A program made the translations under genes and the position numbers. 26,023 bases of DNA. Source: DAOMFM01 sp035429825. Its GTDB lineage: Bacteria; Acidobacteriota; Blastocatellia; UBA7656; JADIYM01. Shown here piece by piece: positions 18,930 through 26,023 of this stretch. The stretch spans positions 1 to 26,023 of the forward strand of contig JBGAKX010000055.1 in the NCBI GenBank assembly GCA_044224215.1. The letters are read 5' to 3'. The notes below the pieces were generated by a model. It did no database searches, was not told the DNA's origin, and was given only the letters and a program-made list of their open reading frames with translations. How positions within the stretch are numbered: the first letter of the stretch is position 1; each line of letters starts with the position of its first letter.

Positions 18930-21626
18930 ATGATCACTCGGCGCTTGCTTGTGTTTGTGTCCGCGTTCGTACTACTTGCCGTCATTCCCACCGCAGCTCA
19001 GCGAAAGAAGAAGCCCGAGCCGGCCCCCGCAGCGCCCGTTGCCGCACCCGCGCCCGCGCCGGCGTTCGTCACCGCCGCGCAGCTGAAGGGCGTCCGTGCT
19101 CGCTCGATCGGCCCCGCCATCATGAGCGGTCGCGTCTCGGACATCGCGATCGACCCCGCGAACCCCGGCACGTTCTACGTCGGACTCGCGACGGGCGGCA
19201 TCTTCAAGACCGAGAACTACGTCACCAACTTCTCGCCGATCTTTGACGACCAGGCCGTCGCATCGATCGGAGCAATCGCGATCGCTCCATCCGATCCGAA
19301 AGTCCTGTGGGTCGGCACCGGCGAAGCGAACGACCGCAACAGCTCCGGCTGGGGCAACGGCGTCTACCGATCGACCGACGGCGGCGGGTCGTGGACGAAC
19401 GTCGGCCTCAAGGAGAGCAAGACCGTCGCGCGCATCGTGGTCAAACCCGACGATCCAAAGACGGCGTGGGTCGCGGCGATGGGCGACCTGTGGACGCCGG
19501 GCGGCGAGCGCGGCCTCTACAAGACGAGTGACGGCGGCACGACGTGGCGCCGCGTCCTCGAAGCGCCGACAAACAAGGACGTCACCGGATGCGGCGACGT
19601 CGCCATCGATCCGTCGAACCCGAATACGCTCTACGCGGCGCTCTATGCGCGGCGTCGGACTCCGTATTCGTTCACTGCCGGGCCGGCCGCATCCGGCGGC
19701 AACGACGTCGGCGGCGTCTTCAAGAGCACCGACGGCGGCGAAACGTGGAAGAAGCTGACCAACGGCCTTGTCGGATCGAGCCAGCGGATCGCGCTCGCCG
19801 TGTACGCAAAGAATCCGAAGATCGTCTACGCCGAGATCCAGAGCGACGAGGGCGGCACCGGGCCCGACGACATCACCAGCAAGAAGGGCGGCGTGTTTCG
19901 GTCCGACGACGGCGGCGAGTCGTGGCGGCGCATGAGCGCGCTCAACCCGCGCCCGTTCTACTTCAGCCAGATTCGCGTCGACCCGTCGAACGAAAAGCGC
20001 GTGTACGTGCTCGGGTACACGCTGCACGTGTCGGACGACGGCGGCGTCACGTGGCGCGAGGACCTCTTTGACAAGGTCCACCCCGACTGTCACGCGTTCG
20101 CGATCGATCCAAAGGACCCCAAACGGCTGATCATCGGCACCGACGGCGGCGCGTACCAGTCGTTCGAAGGCGGCCGCAACTGGTACCACCTGAACAAGTT
20201 CCCGGCAGGCGAGTTCTATCGCATCGCTGTCGACAACCAGACGCCGTACCGCATCGCCGGAGGGCTGCAGGACAACCTGAACTGGGTCGGCCCGAGCGCG
20301 ACGCATTCGAAAGACGGCATCATGAACTCCGACTGGACCAACATCGGGGGCGGCGACGGGTTCTACTGCATCTTTGACCCGGACGACCCGAACATCGTCT
20401 ACGCCGAATCGCAGTCCGGATTCGTGCACCGGTTCAACCTGAAGTCGGGCGCGCTGAAGGTCCTGAGGCCCGAACCGGCTGAAGGCCAGAAGGGCTTCCG
20501 GTTCCACTGGAACTCGCCGCTCATCCCGAGCCGCCACACGAAGGGCGTGATGTACCTGGCCGGGAATCGCGTCTTCAAGCTGACGAACCGCGCGGAGGAG
20601 TGGAAGACGATCAGCCCGGACCTGTCGGCCCGGGACCCCGAGAAGATCGACACGATCGGCAGCGGCGCCGAAACGTACGGCGTCGTCTACACGCTCGCCG
20701 AATCGCCGCTGAAGGCCGGAATGCTGTGGGCGGGCACCGATGACGGCAAGCTGTGGTTGACCGAGGACGAAGGCGCGCACTGGACCGATCTGAGCGCCGG
20801 TCTGCCGGAAGCGGTGCGCGGCCAGTGGATGAACCGGATCGAGCCGTCGAACGCGGATCCGATGGTCGCGTACCTTGCGGTGACGGCGTTCCGGTCGGGG
20901 AACTACTCGCCGTTGCTGTACCGGACCGACGACGGCGGAAAGACATGGCGGAGCATCGCGTCGGATCTGCCGCCGAACGGGCCGGTGCGCGTGATTCGGG
21001 AGGACCCGAAGAATCGCAACCTGCTGTTCGCCGGCACCGAGTTCGGCTTGTTTGCGTCGGTCGATGCGGGAGCGCACTGGATGGCGTTCGGCGGCTTGCC
21101 GACGGTGATGGTCGACGACCTGGTGATCCAACCGCGTGATCACGATCTGGTCATCGCGACGCACGGCCGGAGCCTGTACATCGTCGACGACATCACGCCG
21201 CTCGAGGCGATGACCGAGGCCGTTGCCGCGTCGCCCGCGAACCTGTTCGCGCCGCGGCCGGTGGTCGGGTTTGTGCCGCTCGACGGGTACGAGGCGTGGA
21301 CCGGAAAGGGCGACTTCCGCGGAGAGAACCCGCCCGAGGGCGCGATCCTGTGGGTGTGGGTCAAGGAGTTCACGGGAGATCCGATCAAGCTGACGGTAAC
21401 GAATGCGGCCGATCAGACGGTGGCGAACCTGTCGGCGCCGGGGACTCCGGGGTTGAACCGCGTGGTGTGGGATCTGAAGCCGTCGAACGACGTGCTGTCG
21501 CCGTACGGGGGCGAGGGGCGGAAGTTCGTGAAGCCGGGCGAGTACACGGTGACGCTCGCGTACGGGAAGACGAGCGTGAAGCAGAAGATCACGGTGTCGA
21601 TTGCCGAGGGGATCGAGACGCGATGA
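18930..21626 (+). CDS. Secreted BNR/Asp-box beta-propeller protein (VPS10/sortilin-like)
   Basis: This 898-residue exported protein has a signal peptide (MITRRLLVFVSAFVLLAVIP, cut near TAAQ). A Pro/Ala-rich linker covers about 29-46 and a large propeller follows. At least seven Asp-box repeats are readable: STDGGGSW (148-155), TSDGGTTW (199-206), STDGGETW, SDDGGESW, SDDGGVTW, TEDEGAHW, RTDDGGKTW and the degenerate SVDAGAHW. The C-terminal part (about 790-898) is a FlgD-like/Ig-like beta-sandwich (LSAPGTPGLNRVVWDLKP). Genes like this are often annotated as glycosyl hydrolases, but no catalytic set is evident and a binding or scaffold role is as likely. ATG 18930 is followed directly by the signal. 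Its stop overlaps a possible ATG (ATGA, 21623-21626) of the next gene. Confidence 0.9.
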   Translation: MITRRLLVFVSAFVLLAVIPTAAQRKKKPEPAPAAPVAAPAPAPAFVTAAQLKGVRARSIGPAIMSGRVSDIAIDPANPGTFYVGLATGGIFKTENYVTNFSPIFDDQAVASIGAIAIAPSDPKVLWVGTGEANDRNSSGWGNGVYRSTDGGGSWTNVGLKESKTVARIVVKPDDPKTAWVAAMGDLWTPGGERGLYKTSDGGTTWRRVLEAPTNKDVTGCGDVAIDPSNPNTLYAALYARRRTPYSFTAGPAASGGNDVGGVFKSTDGGETWKKLTNGLVGSSQRIALAVYAKNPKIVYAEIQSDEGGTGPDDITSKKGGVFRSDDGGESWRRMSALNPRPFYFSQIRVDPSNEKRVYVLGYTLHVSDDGGVTWREDLFDKVHPDCHAFAIDPKDPKRLIIGTDGGAYQSFEGGRNWYHLNKFPAGEFYRIAVDNQTPYRIAGGLQDNLNWVGPSATHSKDGIMNSDWTNIGGGDGFYCIFDPDDPNIVYAESQSGFVHRFNLKSGALKVLRPEPAEGQKGFRFHWNSPLIPSRHTKGVMYLAGNRVFKLTNRAEEWKTISPDLSARDPEKIDTIGSGAETYGVVYTLAESPLKAGMLWAGTDDGKLWLTEDEGAHWTDLSAGLPEAVRGQWMNRIEPSNADPMVAYLAVTAFRSGNYSPLLYRTDDGGKTWRSIASDLPPNGPVRVIREDPKNRNLLFAGTEFGLFASVDAGAHWMAFGGLPTVMVDDLVIQPRDHDLVIATHGRSLYIVDDITPLEAMTEAVAASPANLFAPRPVVGFVPLDGYEAWTGKGDFRGENPPEGAILWVWVKEFTGDPIKLTVTNAADQTVANLSAPGTPGLNRVVWDLKPSNDVLSPYGGEGRKFVKPGEYTVTLAYGKTSVKQKITVSIAEGIETR

Positions 21627-21633
21627 GTCGGAG

Positions 21634-21721
21634 TTTCACGCAAAGGCGCAAAGAAGGCGCAAAGACGCAAAGGCATCACAGACTTAGCGCTCTCTGCGTC
21701 TTCACTTCGCGTCTCTGCGTG
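21634..21721. repeat. Degenerate CGCAAAG-type inverted repeat between two same-strand genes
   Basis: The left arm (about 21634-21673, TTTCACGCAAAGGCGCAAAG and further words) and the right arm (about 21690-21721, CTCTCTGCGTCTTCAC, then GCGTCTCTGCGT) pair imperfectly. The element ends exactly where the signal peptide ATG of the next gene begins. It is open in the frame of that gene, so a start at 21623 would translate the repeat into an Arg/Lys-rich leader. Confidence 0.7.
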
Positions 21722-24268
21722 ATGATTTCGCTCCTTTCGTTGCCCATTCTTGCAGGACCCAACGCCATAGCTCAGCAACCCACCGACGACCCCGCCATGC
21801 AAGCCGTCCTCGAGCGCGCTCGCGATGACGCGGTCAAAAAGTTCGCATACGCCAACCTCAAGCCCGAGAACCTCGCCGCCACCGTCATCGACATCACCGA
21901 CCGCGCCAACCCAAAGCGCGCGTCGATCCGCGGGAACGAACGCATCTACCCCGCCAGCGTCGTCAAGCTCTTCTACCTCGCAACCCTTGAACGCCAGATG
22001 GAGGACGGCCTCGTCAAACCGTCGCCCCTGCTCGACGTCGCAATCCGCGACATGATCGTCGACTCGGGCAACGACCCGACCGCGCTCGTCGTCGACACGA
22101 TCTCGGGTGTGTCGTCCGGCCCCGAGCTCTCCGACGCCGACCTCGCCGCGTGGGGCGACAAGCGGAACGTCGCGAACCGGTACTTCGCATCGCTCGGCTA
22201 CACGAACATCAACGTCTGTCAGAAACCGTGGGGCGAAGGCCCCTACGGCCGAGAAAAGCAGTGGGTCGGCCCGAATCGCGAACGCCGCAACATGCTGACG
22301 ACCGACGCCGTCGCGCGGCTGATCTACGAGATTTCAACGGGCAAGATGATCACGCCCGCGCGATCCGCCGCGATGCTCGACCTGATGCGCCGCGACCCGC
22401 ACCGCCACGCCGGCGTCTACGACGCGCAGGCGATCGAGTTCGGCGGCTCGGTGCTGCCGGTCGGATCGGTTTACTGTTCAAAGGCCGGGTGGACGAGCGA
22501 GATGCGCCACGACTCGGCGTACATCAAGCTCCCGAACGGTGCCGAGTACATCTGCGTCGTCTTCACCAAGGACGTCGCGTACGAGCCCGAGTTGCTCCCC
22601 TTCATGTTCCGGCGGGTGATGAACGAGATGCTGCAGCGCGGCGCGCCGGCCGACGTCGTCTACCGCAACGGCCACATCTGGACCGGTGATGCGGACCGGC
22701 CGTGGGCGACCACGCTCGCCATCCACGGCCAGATCCTGCTCGCGGTCGGCGACGACGCGGACTGCCAGCGCGTGACCGGACCCAGGACGCGCATCGTGGA
22801 CCTGGGTGGCAGGTTCGTCGCGCCGGGCTTCATCGACGACCACACGCACTTCGTGAGCGGCGGCGAGACGCTGCTCGGCGTCAACCTGCGCGACGCGAAA
22901 TCGACGGACGAGTTCGCGCAAACGCTCGGCGACTTTGCGGCGAAACAGCCGCCGGGCCGCTGGATCCTCGGTGGCGACTGGGACCACGAGGCGTGGCCGG
23001 GCGCTCCGCTCCCGACGCGGCAGATGATCGACGGCGTGACGCCAAACAACCCGGTGTTCGTGAACCGGTTCGACGGGCACATGGGCGTCGCGAACACGGT
23101 GGCGCTGAAGGCCGCCGGAATCACGAAGGACACGCCGAACCCGCCCGGCGGCGAGATCGTGCGCGACCCGGCGACCGGCGAGCCGACTGGCGTGCTGAAG
23201 GACGCCGCGATGGATCCGGTGTGGGCGGCGATTCCCGACCCGTCGCCGGCCGATCTCGACCGGTTTCTCGAAGCGGCGATGAAGGAGGCCGCGCGCAACG
23301 GCGTCACCTCGATCGAAGACATCACGGCGTGGAACCACTACGACACGTACCTGCGGGCAAAGGCGGCAGGAAGGCTCACGGTGCGCGTCGCGTGCCGCAC
23401 GCCGCTCTCGAGTTGGGAACGCCAGGCGAAGATCGTCGAGGCGTCGGGCCCCGGCGACGAGTGGGTCAAGCTCGCGGGGTTCAAGGCGTTCGCCGACGGA
23501 TCGCTCGGGTCGACGACCGCGGCGTTCTTTGCGCCGTACCTCGATGCGCCAAACACGTCGGGGCTTCTGTCTGACGAGCTGCAGGACATGGCGGCGTTTC
23601 GCGACCGTGTGCGCGCGGCGAACGACGCCGGGTTGCAGGTGTCGGTGCACGCGATCGGAGACCGTGCCAACGCGATCGTGATGGACGTGTTCGAGCAGGT
23701 GTCGGGCGATCGCGGGACGCTCGAGGCAAAGCCGCACGATCCGCGGTTCCGGATCGAGCACGCGCAGCACCTGCGCTCGCGCGAGATCGGGCGGATGGCA
23801 CGACTTGGCGTGATCGCGTCGGTGCAGCCATACCACGCGATCGACGACGGGCGGTGGGCGGCGAAACGACTCGACCCGGCGCGGCTGCGTGGGACATACG
23901 CGTTCCGGGCGATGATCGACGCGGGGGTTCCGCTGGCCTTCGGGTCGGACTGGACGGTGGCGCCGATCTCGCCGATTCTCGGGATCTATGCGGCGGTGAC
24001 GCGGCGGACGCTGGACGGGAAGAACCCGGACGGGTGGTATCCGGAGCAGAAGGTCACGGTCGAGGAGGCGTTGCGCGCGTACACGTACGGGAGCGCGTAT
24101 GCGTCGTTCGACGAAGGGGTAAAGGGGAGACTGTCAGCGGGATTCCTGGCGGATTTCGTGGTGCTGTCGGACGACCTGTTTGCGATCGATCCGGTGAGGA
24201 TCGGGGACGTGAAGGTCATGAAAACGGTCGTCGGTGGGCGGGAAGTGTACAAGGAACCAAGCCGCTAA
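21722..24268 (+). CDS. Fusion of a serine beta-lactamase-like domain and a YtcJ-type amidohydrolase
   Basis: The 848-residue product has a weak signal (MISLLSLPILAGPNAIA). Residues about 21-305 form a class-A-beta-lactamase-like/serine hydrolase domain: SVVK with S79 and K82, SGN at 115-117 in the SDN position, and KAG at 254-256 in the KTG position. Residues about 309-848 form an Amidohydro_3 (YtcJ-like) metal-dependent hydrolase: H374 and H376 (DDHTHF), K588 (GFKAFADGS), H643 (SVHAIGDRA), H680 (RIEHAQHL) and D743 (FGSDWT). No stop separates them; M300 and M303 could be internal starts. The first domain may act on a peptide or beta-lactam-like amide and the second on an amide or urea. The start is uncertain: ATG 21722 has no ribosome-binding site, whereas ATG 21623 overlaps the previous stop but encodes the repeat. 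Confidence 0.85.
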   Translation: MISLLSLPILAGPNAIAQQPTDDPAMQAVLERARDDAVKKFAYANLKPENLAATVIDITDRANPKRASIRGNERIYPASVVKLFYLATLERQMEDGLVKPSPLLDVAIRDMIVDSGNDPTALVVDTISGVSSGPELSDADLAAWGDKRNVANRYFASLGYTNINVCQKPWGEGPYGREKQWVGPNRERRNMLTTDAVARLIYEISTGKMITPARSAAMLDLMRRDPHRHAGVYDAQAIEFGGSVLPVGSVYCSKAGWTSEMRHDSAYIKLPNGAEYICVVFTKDVAYEPELLPFMFRRVMNEMLQRGAPADVVYRNGHIWTGDADRPWATTLAIHGQILLAVGDDADCQRVTGPRTRIVDLGGRFVAPGFIDDHTHFVSGGETLLGVNLRDAKSTDEFAQTLGDFAAKQPPGRWILGGDWDHEAWPGAPLPTRQMIDGVTPNNPVFVNRFDGHMGVANTVALKAAGITKDTPNPPGGEIVRDPATGEPTGVLKDAAMDPVWAAIPDPSPADLDRFLEAAMKEAARNGVTSIEDITAWNHYDTYLRAKAAGRLTVRVACRTPLSSWERQAKIVEASGPGDEWVKLAGFKAFADGSLGSTTAAFFAPYLDAPNTSGLLSDELQDMAAFRDRVRAANDAGLQVSVHAIGDRANAIVMDVFEQVSGDRGTLEAKPHDPRFRIEHAQHLRSREIGRMARLGVIASVQPYHAIDDGRWAAKRLDPARLRGTYAFRAMIDAGVPLAFGSDWTVAPISPILGIYAAVTRRTLDGKNPDGWYPEQKVTVEEALRAYTYGSAYASFDEGVKGRLSAGFLADFVVLSDDLFAIDPVRIGDVKVMKTVVGGREVYKEPSR

Positions 24269-24297
24269 TTTGCGCTAATTTGCGAAAATCTGCGGCT
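24260..24297. repeat. Short palindromic element shared by the ends of two convergent genes
   Basis: AGCCGC (24260-24265) pairs with GCGGCT (24292-24297), with ATTT/AAAT inside and the direct repeat AATTTGCG between. It overlaps the TAA of the amidohydrolase fusion (24266-24268) and two bases of the minus-strand TAG (24296-24298). It resembles the element at 18832-18881. It could serve as a hairpin for both transcripts. Confidence 0.65.
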
Positions 24298-25255
24298 AGT
24301 CTTGCTTCCGGATCGGCAACACCACCGTCACCATCACCGGAGCCCCCGTCTTCACCGCCAGCCGGTACAACGTCTGCGGCAACGGATCGTCCTGCGTCAG
24401 CAGCGTCTTGGGATCCGCGCCGGCCTTGGCCTCCGGGGCCGTGTAGACCTGCCCTTCGCCGCCTTCCAGCTCGAGCCGCTCCGCCGGCACCGCCCACGCC
24501 CGCTCCCACTCCTCGAACGTCTCGAGCTTGAGCGTCTGCGCCTCCTCACCCACCTCCACGCCGGCGATCGGTTCGGGCGCCACCAGGATCGTGATCGACT
24601 CGGACACCTGATCCGGCCGCGCGCGCGTCACCGTCAGATACTCGGGGTTGTCGCTCTGCGCCGGGATCTCGACCACGCGTCCGGCTTCGACGCGATTGTC
24701 GCCGTTGTTGAGCCGCGTCGTGGGAAAGATCAGCACCGGAGCGCTCTTCGAACCATCCGCATACACCTCGCGATCGACGACGTACAGATGCCCCGCGCGC
24801 GGTGACTCGATCGCGAGCCGTACAAACTGCCCTTCGACGAGCGGCTTGCCGATGTCGACACGCTCGGGCGTCAGCGCGACCTTGTCGTTCGGGTTCGTGG
24901 CAGCCGGCCGGTGCACGAGCATTCGCGAGCCCTCGCCGTCGGACGCGACGGACGGCCGCAACCGCCACAATGTCACACCGACGAGCGAATCGGTCACGCC
25001 GGCCGGCGTGGTGCCGGTCGGTTTGGTTCCCGTCGGGCGATTCGTTGCGGTCGGCGCCGGCTTGTAGGTGCGGGGCTTCTTCTTTGGCGCAGGTTGCGCG
25101 GGCTTTGGACGCTTGTCGACGAACTCGGTGTCCCACAACTGCCGCGTCGTGTCGCCCGGCGCCTGGGCCCGAACGGGGAGCGCAACCGCCGCGACGAGCG
25201 CCGTCACGACGAACAGCATTCCGAGTGGTCGGTTTCGACGCGTTGCATTCAGCAC
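24296..25255 (-). CDS. Secreted DUF4384 domain protein
   Basis: This 319-residue protein has a signal peptide (RPLGMLFVVTALVAAVALPVRA). A low-complexity Pro/Lys/Thr linker covers about 50-90 (KPAQPAPKKKPRTYKPAP, then TGTKPTGTTPAG). A DUF4384-like domain follows at about 125-230 (VEGQFVRLAIESPRAGHLYVV, split at GQFVRLAIES; then VLIFPTTRLNNGDNRVEAG). The domain appears in extracytoplasmic proteins, sometimes attached to kinases or proteases; its molecular role is unknown. The start is GTG 25255, supported by GGAG seven bases upstream. It lies 18 bases after a second DUF4384-type gene, so the two form an operon. Its last bases fall inside the palindrome shared with the convergent amidohydrolase gene. 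Confidence 0.85.
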   Translation of the reverse strand: MLNATRRNRPLGMLFVVTALVAAVALPVRAQAPGDTTRQLWDTEFVDKRPKPAQPAPKKKPRTYKPAPTATNRPTGTKPTGTTPAGVTDSLVGVTLWRLRPSVASDGEGSRMLVHRPAATNPNDKVALTPERVDIGKPLVEGQFVRLAIESPRAGHLYVVDREVYADGSKSAPVLIFPTTRLNNGDNRVEAGRVVEIPAQSDNPEYLTVTRARPDQVSESITILVAPEPIAGVEVGEEAQTLKLETFEEWERAWAVPAERLELEGGEGQVYTAPEAKAGADPKTLLTQDDPLPQTLYRLAVKTGAPVMVTVVLPIRKQD

Positions 25256-25273
25256 GACCGGTCTCCTGCGAAA

Positions 25274-26023
25274 TCAGCGATGAACGAGCGGTACCACCTG
25301 TACGAGGGTGTTTCCGGCGACGCGGAGCTCGGTCTTGTTGCCGTCGGCGTTCCGCGTGACGGTGGGTCGCGAGGCGGCGGAGTCGGCGAGAAAGCGCGCA
25401 ACCCACGCCGCCTGCTGCGGATCTGTGATGGCTCCCTTGTTGACCGGGTTGGCCAGACGCTCGAGCGCCTCGAACTCGGGAATGGGCTGCTCGGACCACA
25501 CGAGCCACAGTTTCTCGACCGTCTTGCTCTTCTTGTCGAACTTGAACCATCCGGTTCGGGGGATCTCGACGGTGCCTCCAGGCTCGATCTTCGACACGCC
25601 CGCGTTCGCCGTCGGCGACGGGAACAGCGTGTTGTACGTCGACGCCGCACCCTCCGCGCCGGTCTGTTCGTTGACGATGTACAGGTGACCCGACTGCGAC
25701 GTAGCGACCGTCAGACGGATCTGATCGTCGGCCTCGAAATAGCTTTCGCCCGGAAGCACGAACGGCTCGTCGTACGGCTTCCCGTCGCGGTACCGCTGAA
25801 CGAGAATCGAGTACGACAGCGTGCGCTCGGCGCGCGGAACCTCAACGGTTCCAATGTTTGCGTTGTTCGCCACGGGCGGCGTCACGACGCCGGGCTGCAG
25901 GATCCGCCACAATCCGTATCCCGCGGCCGCGAGCGCGACCACCGCGGCTATCATAATTATTAAGAGCGATTGCGAGCGGGGCTCGGGCTCGGCCGGCGGA
26001 GCAGTCTCGGCGTCCCGCGAGTC
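25274..26023 (-). CDS. Membrane-anchored DUF4384 domain protein, 5' end beyond the window
   Basis: The readable 249 residues run open to the window edge, so the N-terminus is missing. The visible part starts with an acidic/proline segment (AETAPPAEPEPRSQS). A transmembrane helix follows (LLIIMIAAVVALAAAGYGLW). After it comes a DUF4384-like domain (VLPGESYFEADDQIRLTVAT, then SGHLYIVNEQTG and NTLFPSPTANAGVSKIEPGG). An ATG at 25954 inside the helix could be taken as the start, but it would cut the helix's front end and the frame continues upstream. The missing part might be a cytoplasmic domain such as a Ser/Thr kinase or zinc ribbon; nothing here decides. The next gene downstream encodes a soluble relative, so the pair may come from a duplication. 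Confidence 0.82.
   Translation of the reverse strand, partial: DSRDAETAPPAEPEPRSQSLLIIMIAAVVALAAAGYGLWRILQPGVVTPPVANNANIGTVEVPRAERTLSYSILVQRYRDGKPYDEPFVLPGESYFEADDQIRLTVATSQSGHLYIVNEQTGAEGAASTYNTLFPSPTANAGVSKIEPGGTVEIPRTGWFKFDKKSKTVEKLWLVWSEQPIPEFEALERLANPVNKGAITDPQQAAWVARFLADSAASRPTVTRNADGNKTELRVAGNTLVQVVPLVHR

Overview
The window is GC-rich, gene-dense chromosomal DNA. There is no RNA gene, insertion sequence, phage gene or CRISPR array that I can recognise. The gene mix suggests a free-living Gram-negative, most likely an Acidobacteriota member of the Vicinamibacteria type: DUF3857/transglutaminase protein, secreted BNR-repeat protein, YtcJ-type amidohydrolase, DUF4384 proteins, AceK and an ATP-dependent PEP carboxykinase. 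This placement is an inference from gene content; no marker gene is present.

Layout. 1-407: non-coding, packed with short GC-rich palindromes. 408-3704 (+): a secreted esterase with a starch-binding-like N-terminus, then glycogen debranching enzyme GlgX. 3701-4842 (-): an ATP-grasp protein broken by a frameshift near its end, sharing its stop site with glgX. 5002-6726 (+): isocitrate dehydrogenase kinase/phosphatase AceK, convergent with pckA (6836-8422, -) across a large inverted repeat. 8629-8871 (-): a small charged protein. 9104-10369 (+): a secreted polyhydroxybutyrate-depolymerase-like esterase, followed by a very strong hairpin. 10545-10985 (+): an unknown protein whose end overlaps a DEAD-box RNA helicase (10969-12744, -), which lies 8 bases downstream of a radical SAM gene (12753-13775, -). 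13858-17228 (-): a translationally coupled pair, a zinc-ribbon/NHL-propeller membrane protein and a DUF3857/transglutaminase membrane protein. 17421-18828 (+): an SMP-30-like propeller and a small unknown protein. 18930-24268 (+): a BNR-repeat secreted protein and a fusion of a serine beta-lactamase-like domain with a YtcJ-type amidohydrolase. 24296-26023 (-): two DUF4384 proteins, the upstream one cut by the window edge.

How the genes relate. AceK (flux at isocitrate), PckA (gluconeogenesis from oxaloacetate) and GlgX (glycogen breakdown) all belong to central carbon and storage metabolism, but they sit on different transcripts. Much of the rest is exported or membrane-bound: esterases, propellers, transglutaminase, amidohydrolase and DUF4384 proteins.

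Most notable: the beta-lactamase/amidohydrolase fusion; the coupled zinc-ribbon membrane pair with matching predicted topology; the radical SAM/helicase pair; the disrupted ATP-grasp gene; and two families of intergenic inverted repeats built on CGCAAAG or GCAGAT words, one copy of which supplies bases to the ends of two convergent genes. I found no clear defence or mobile system.
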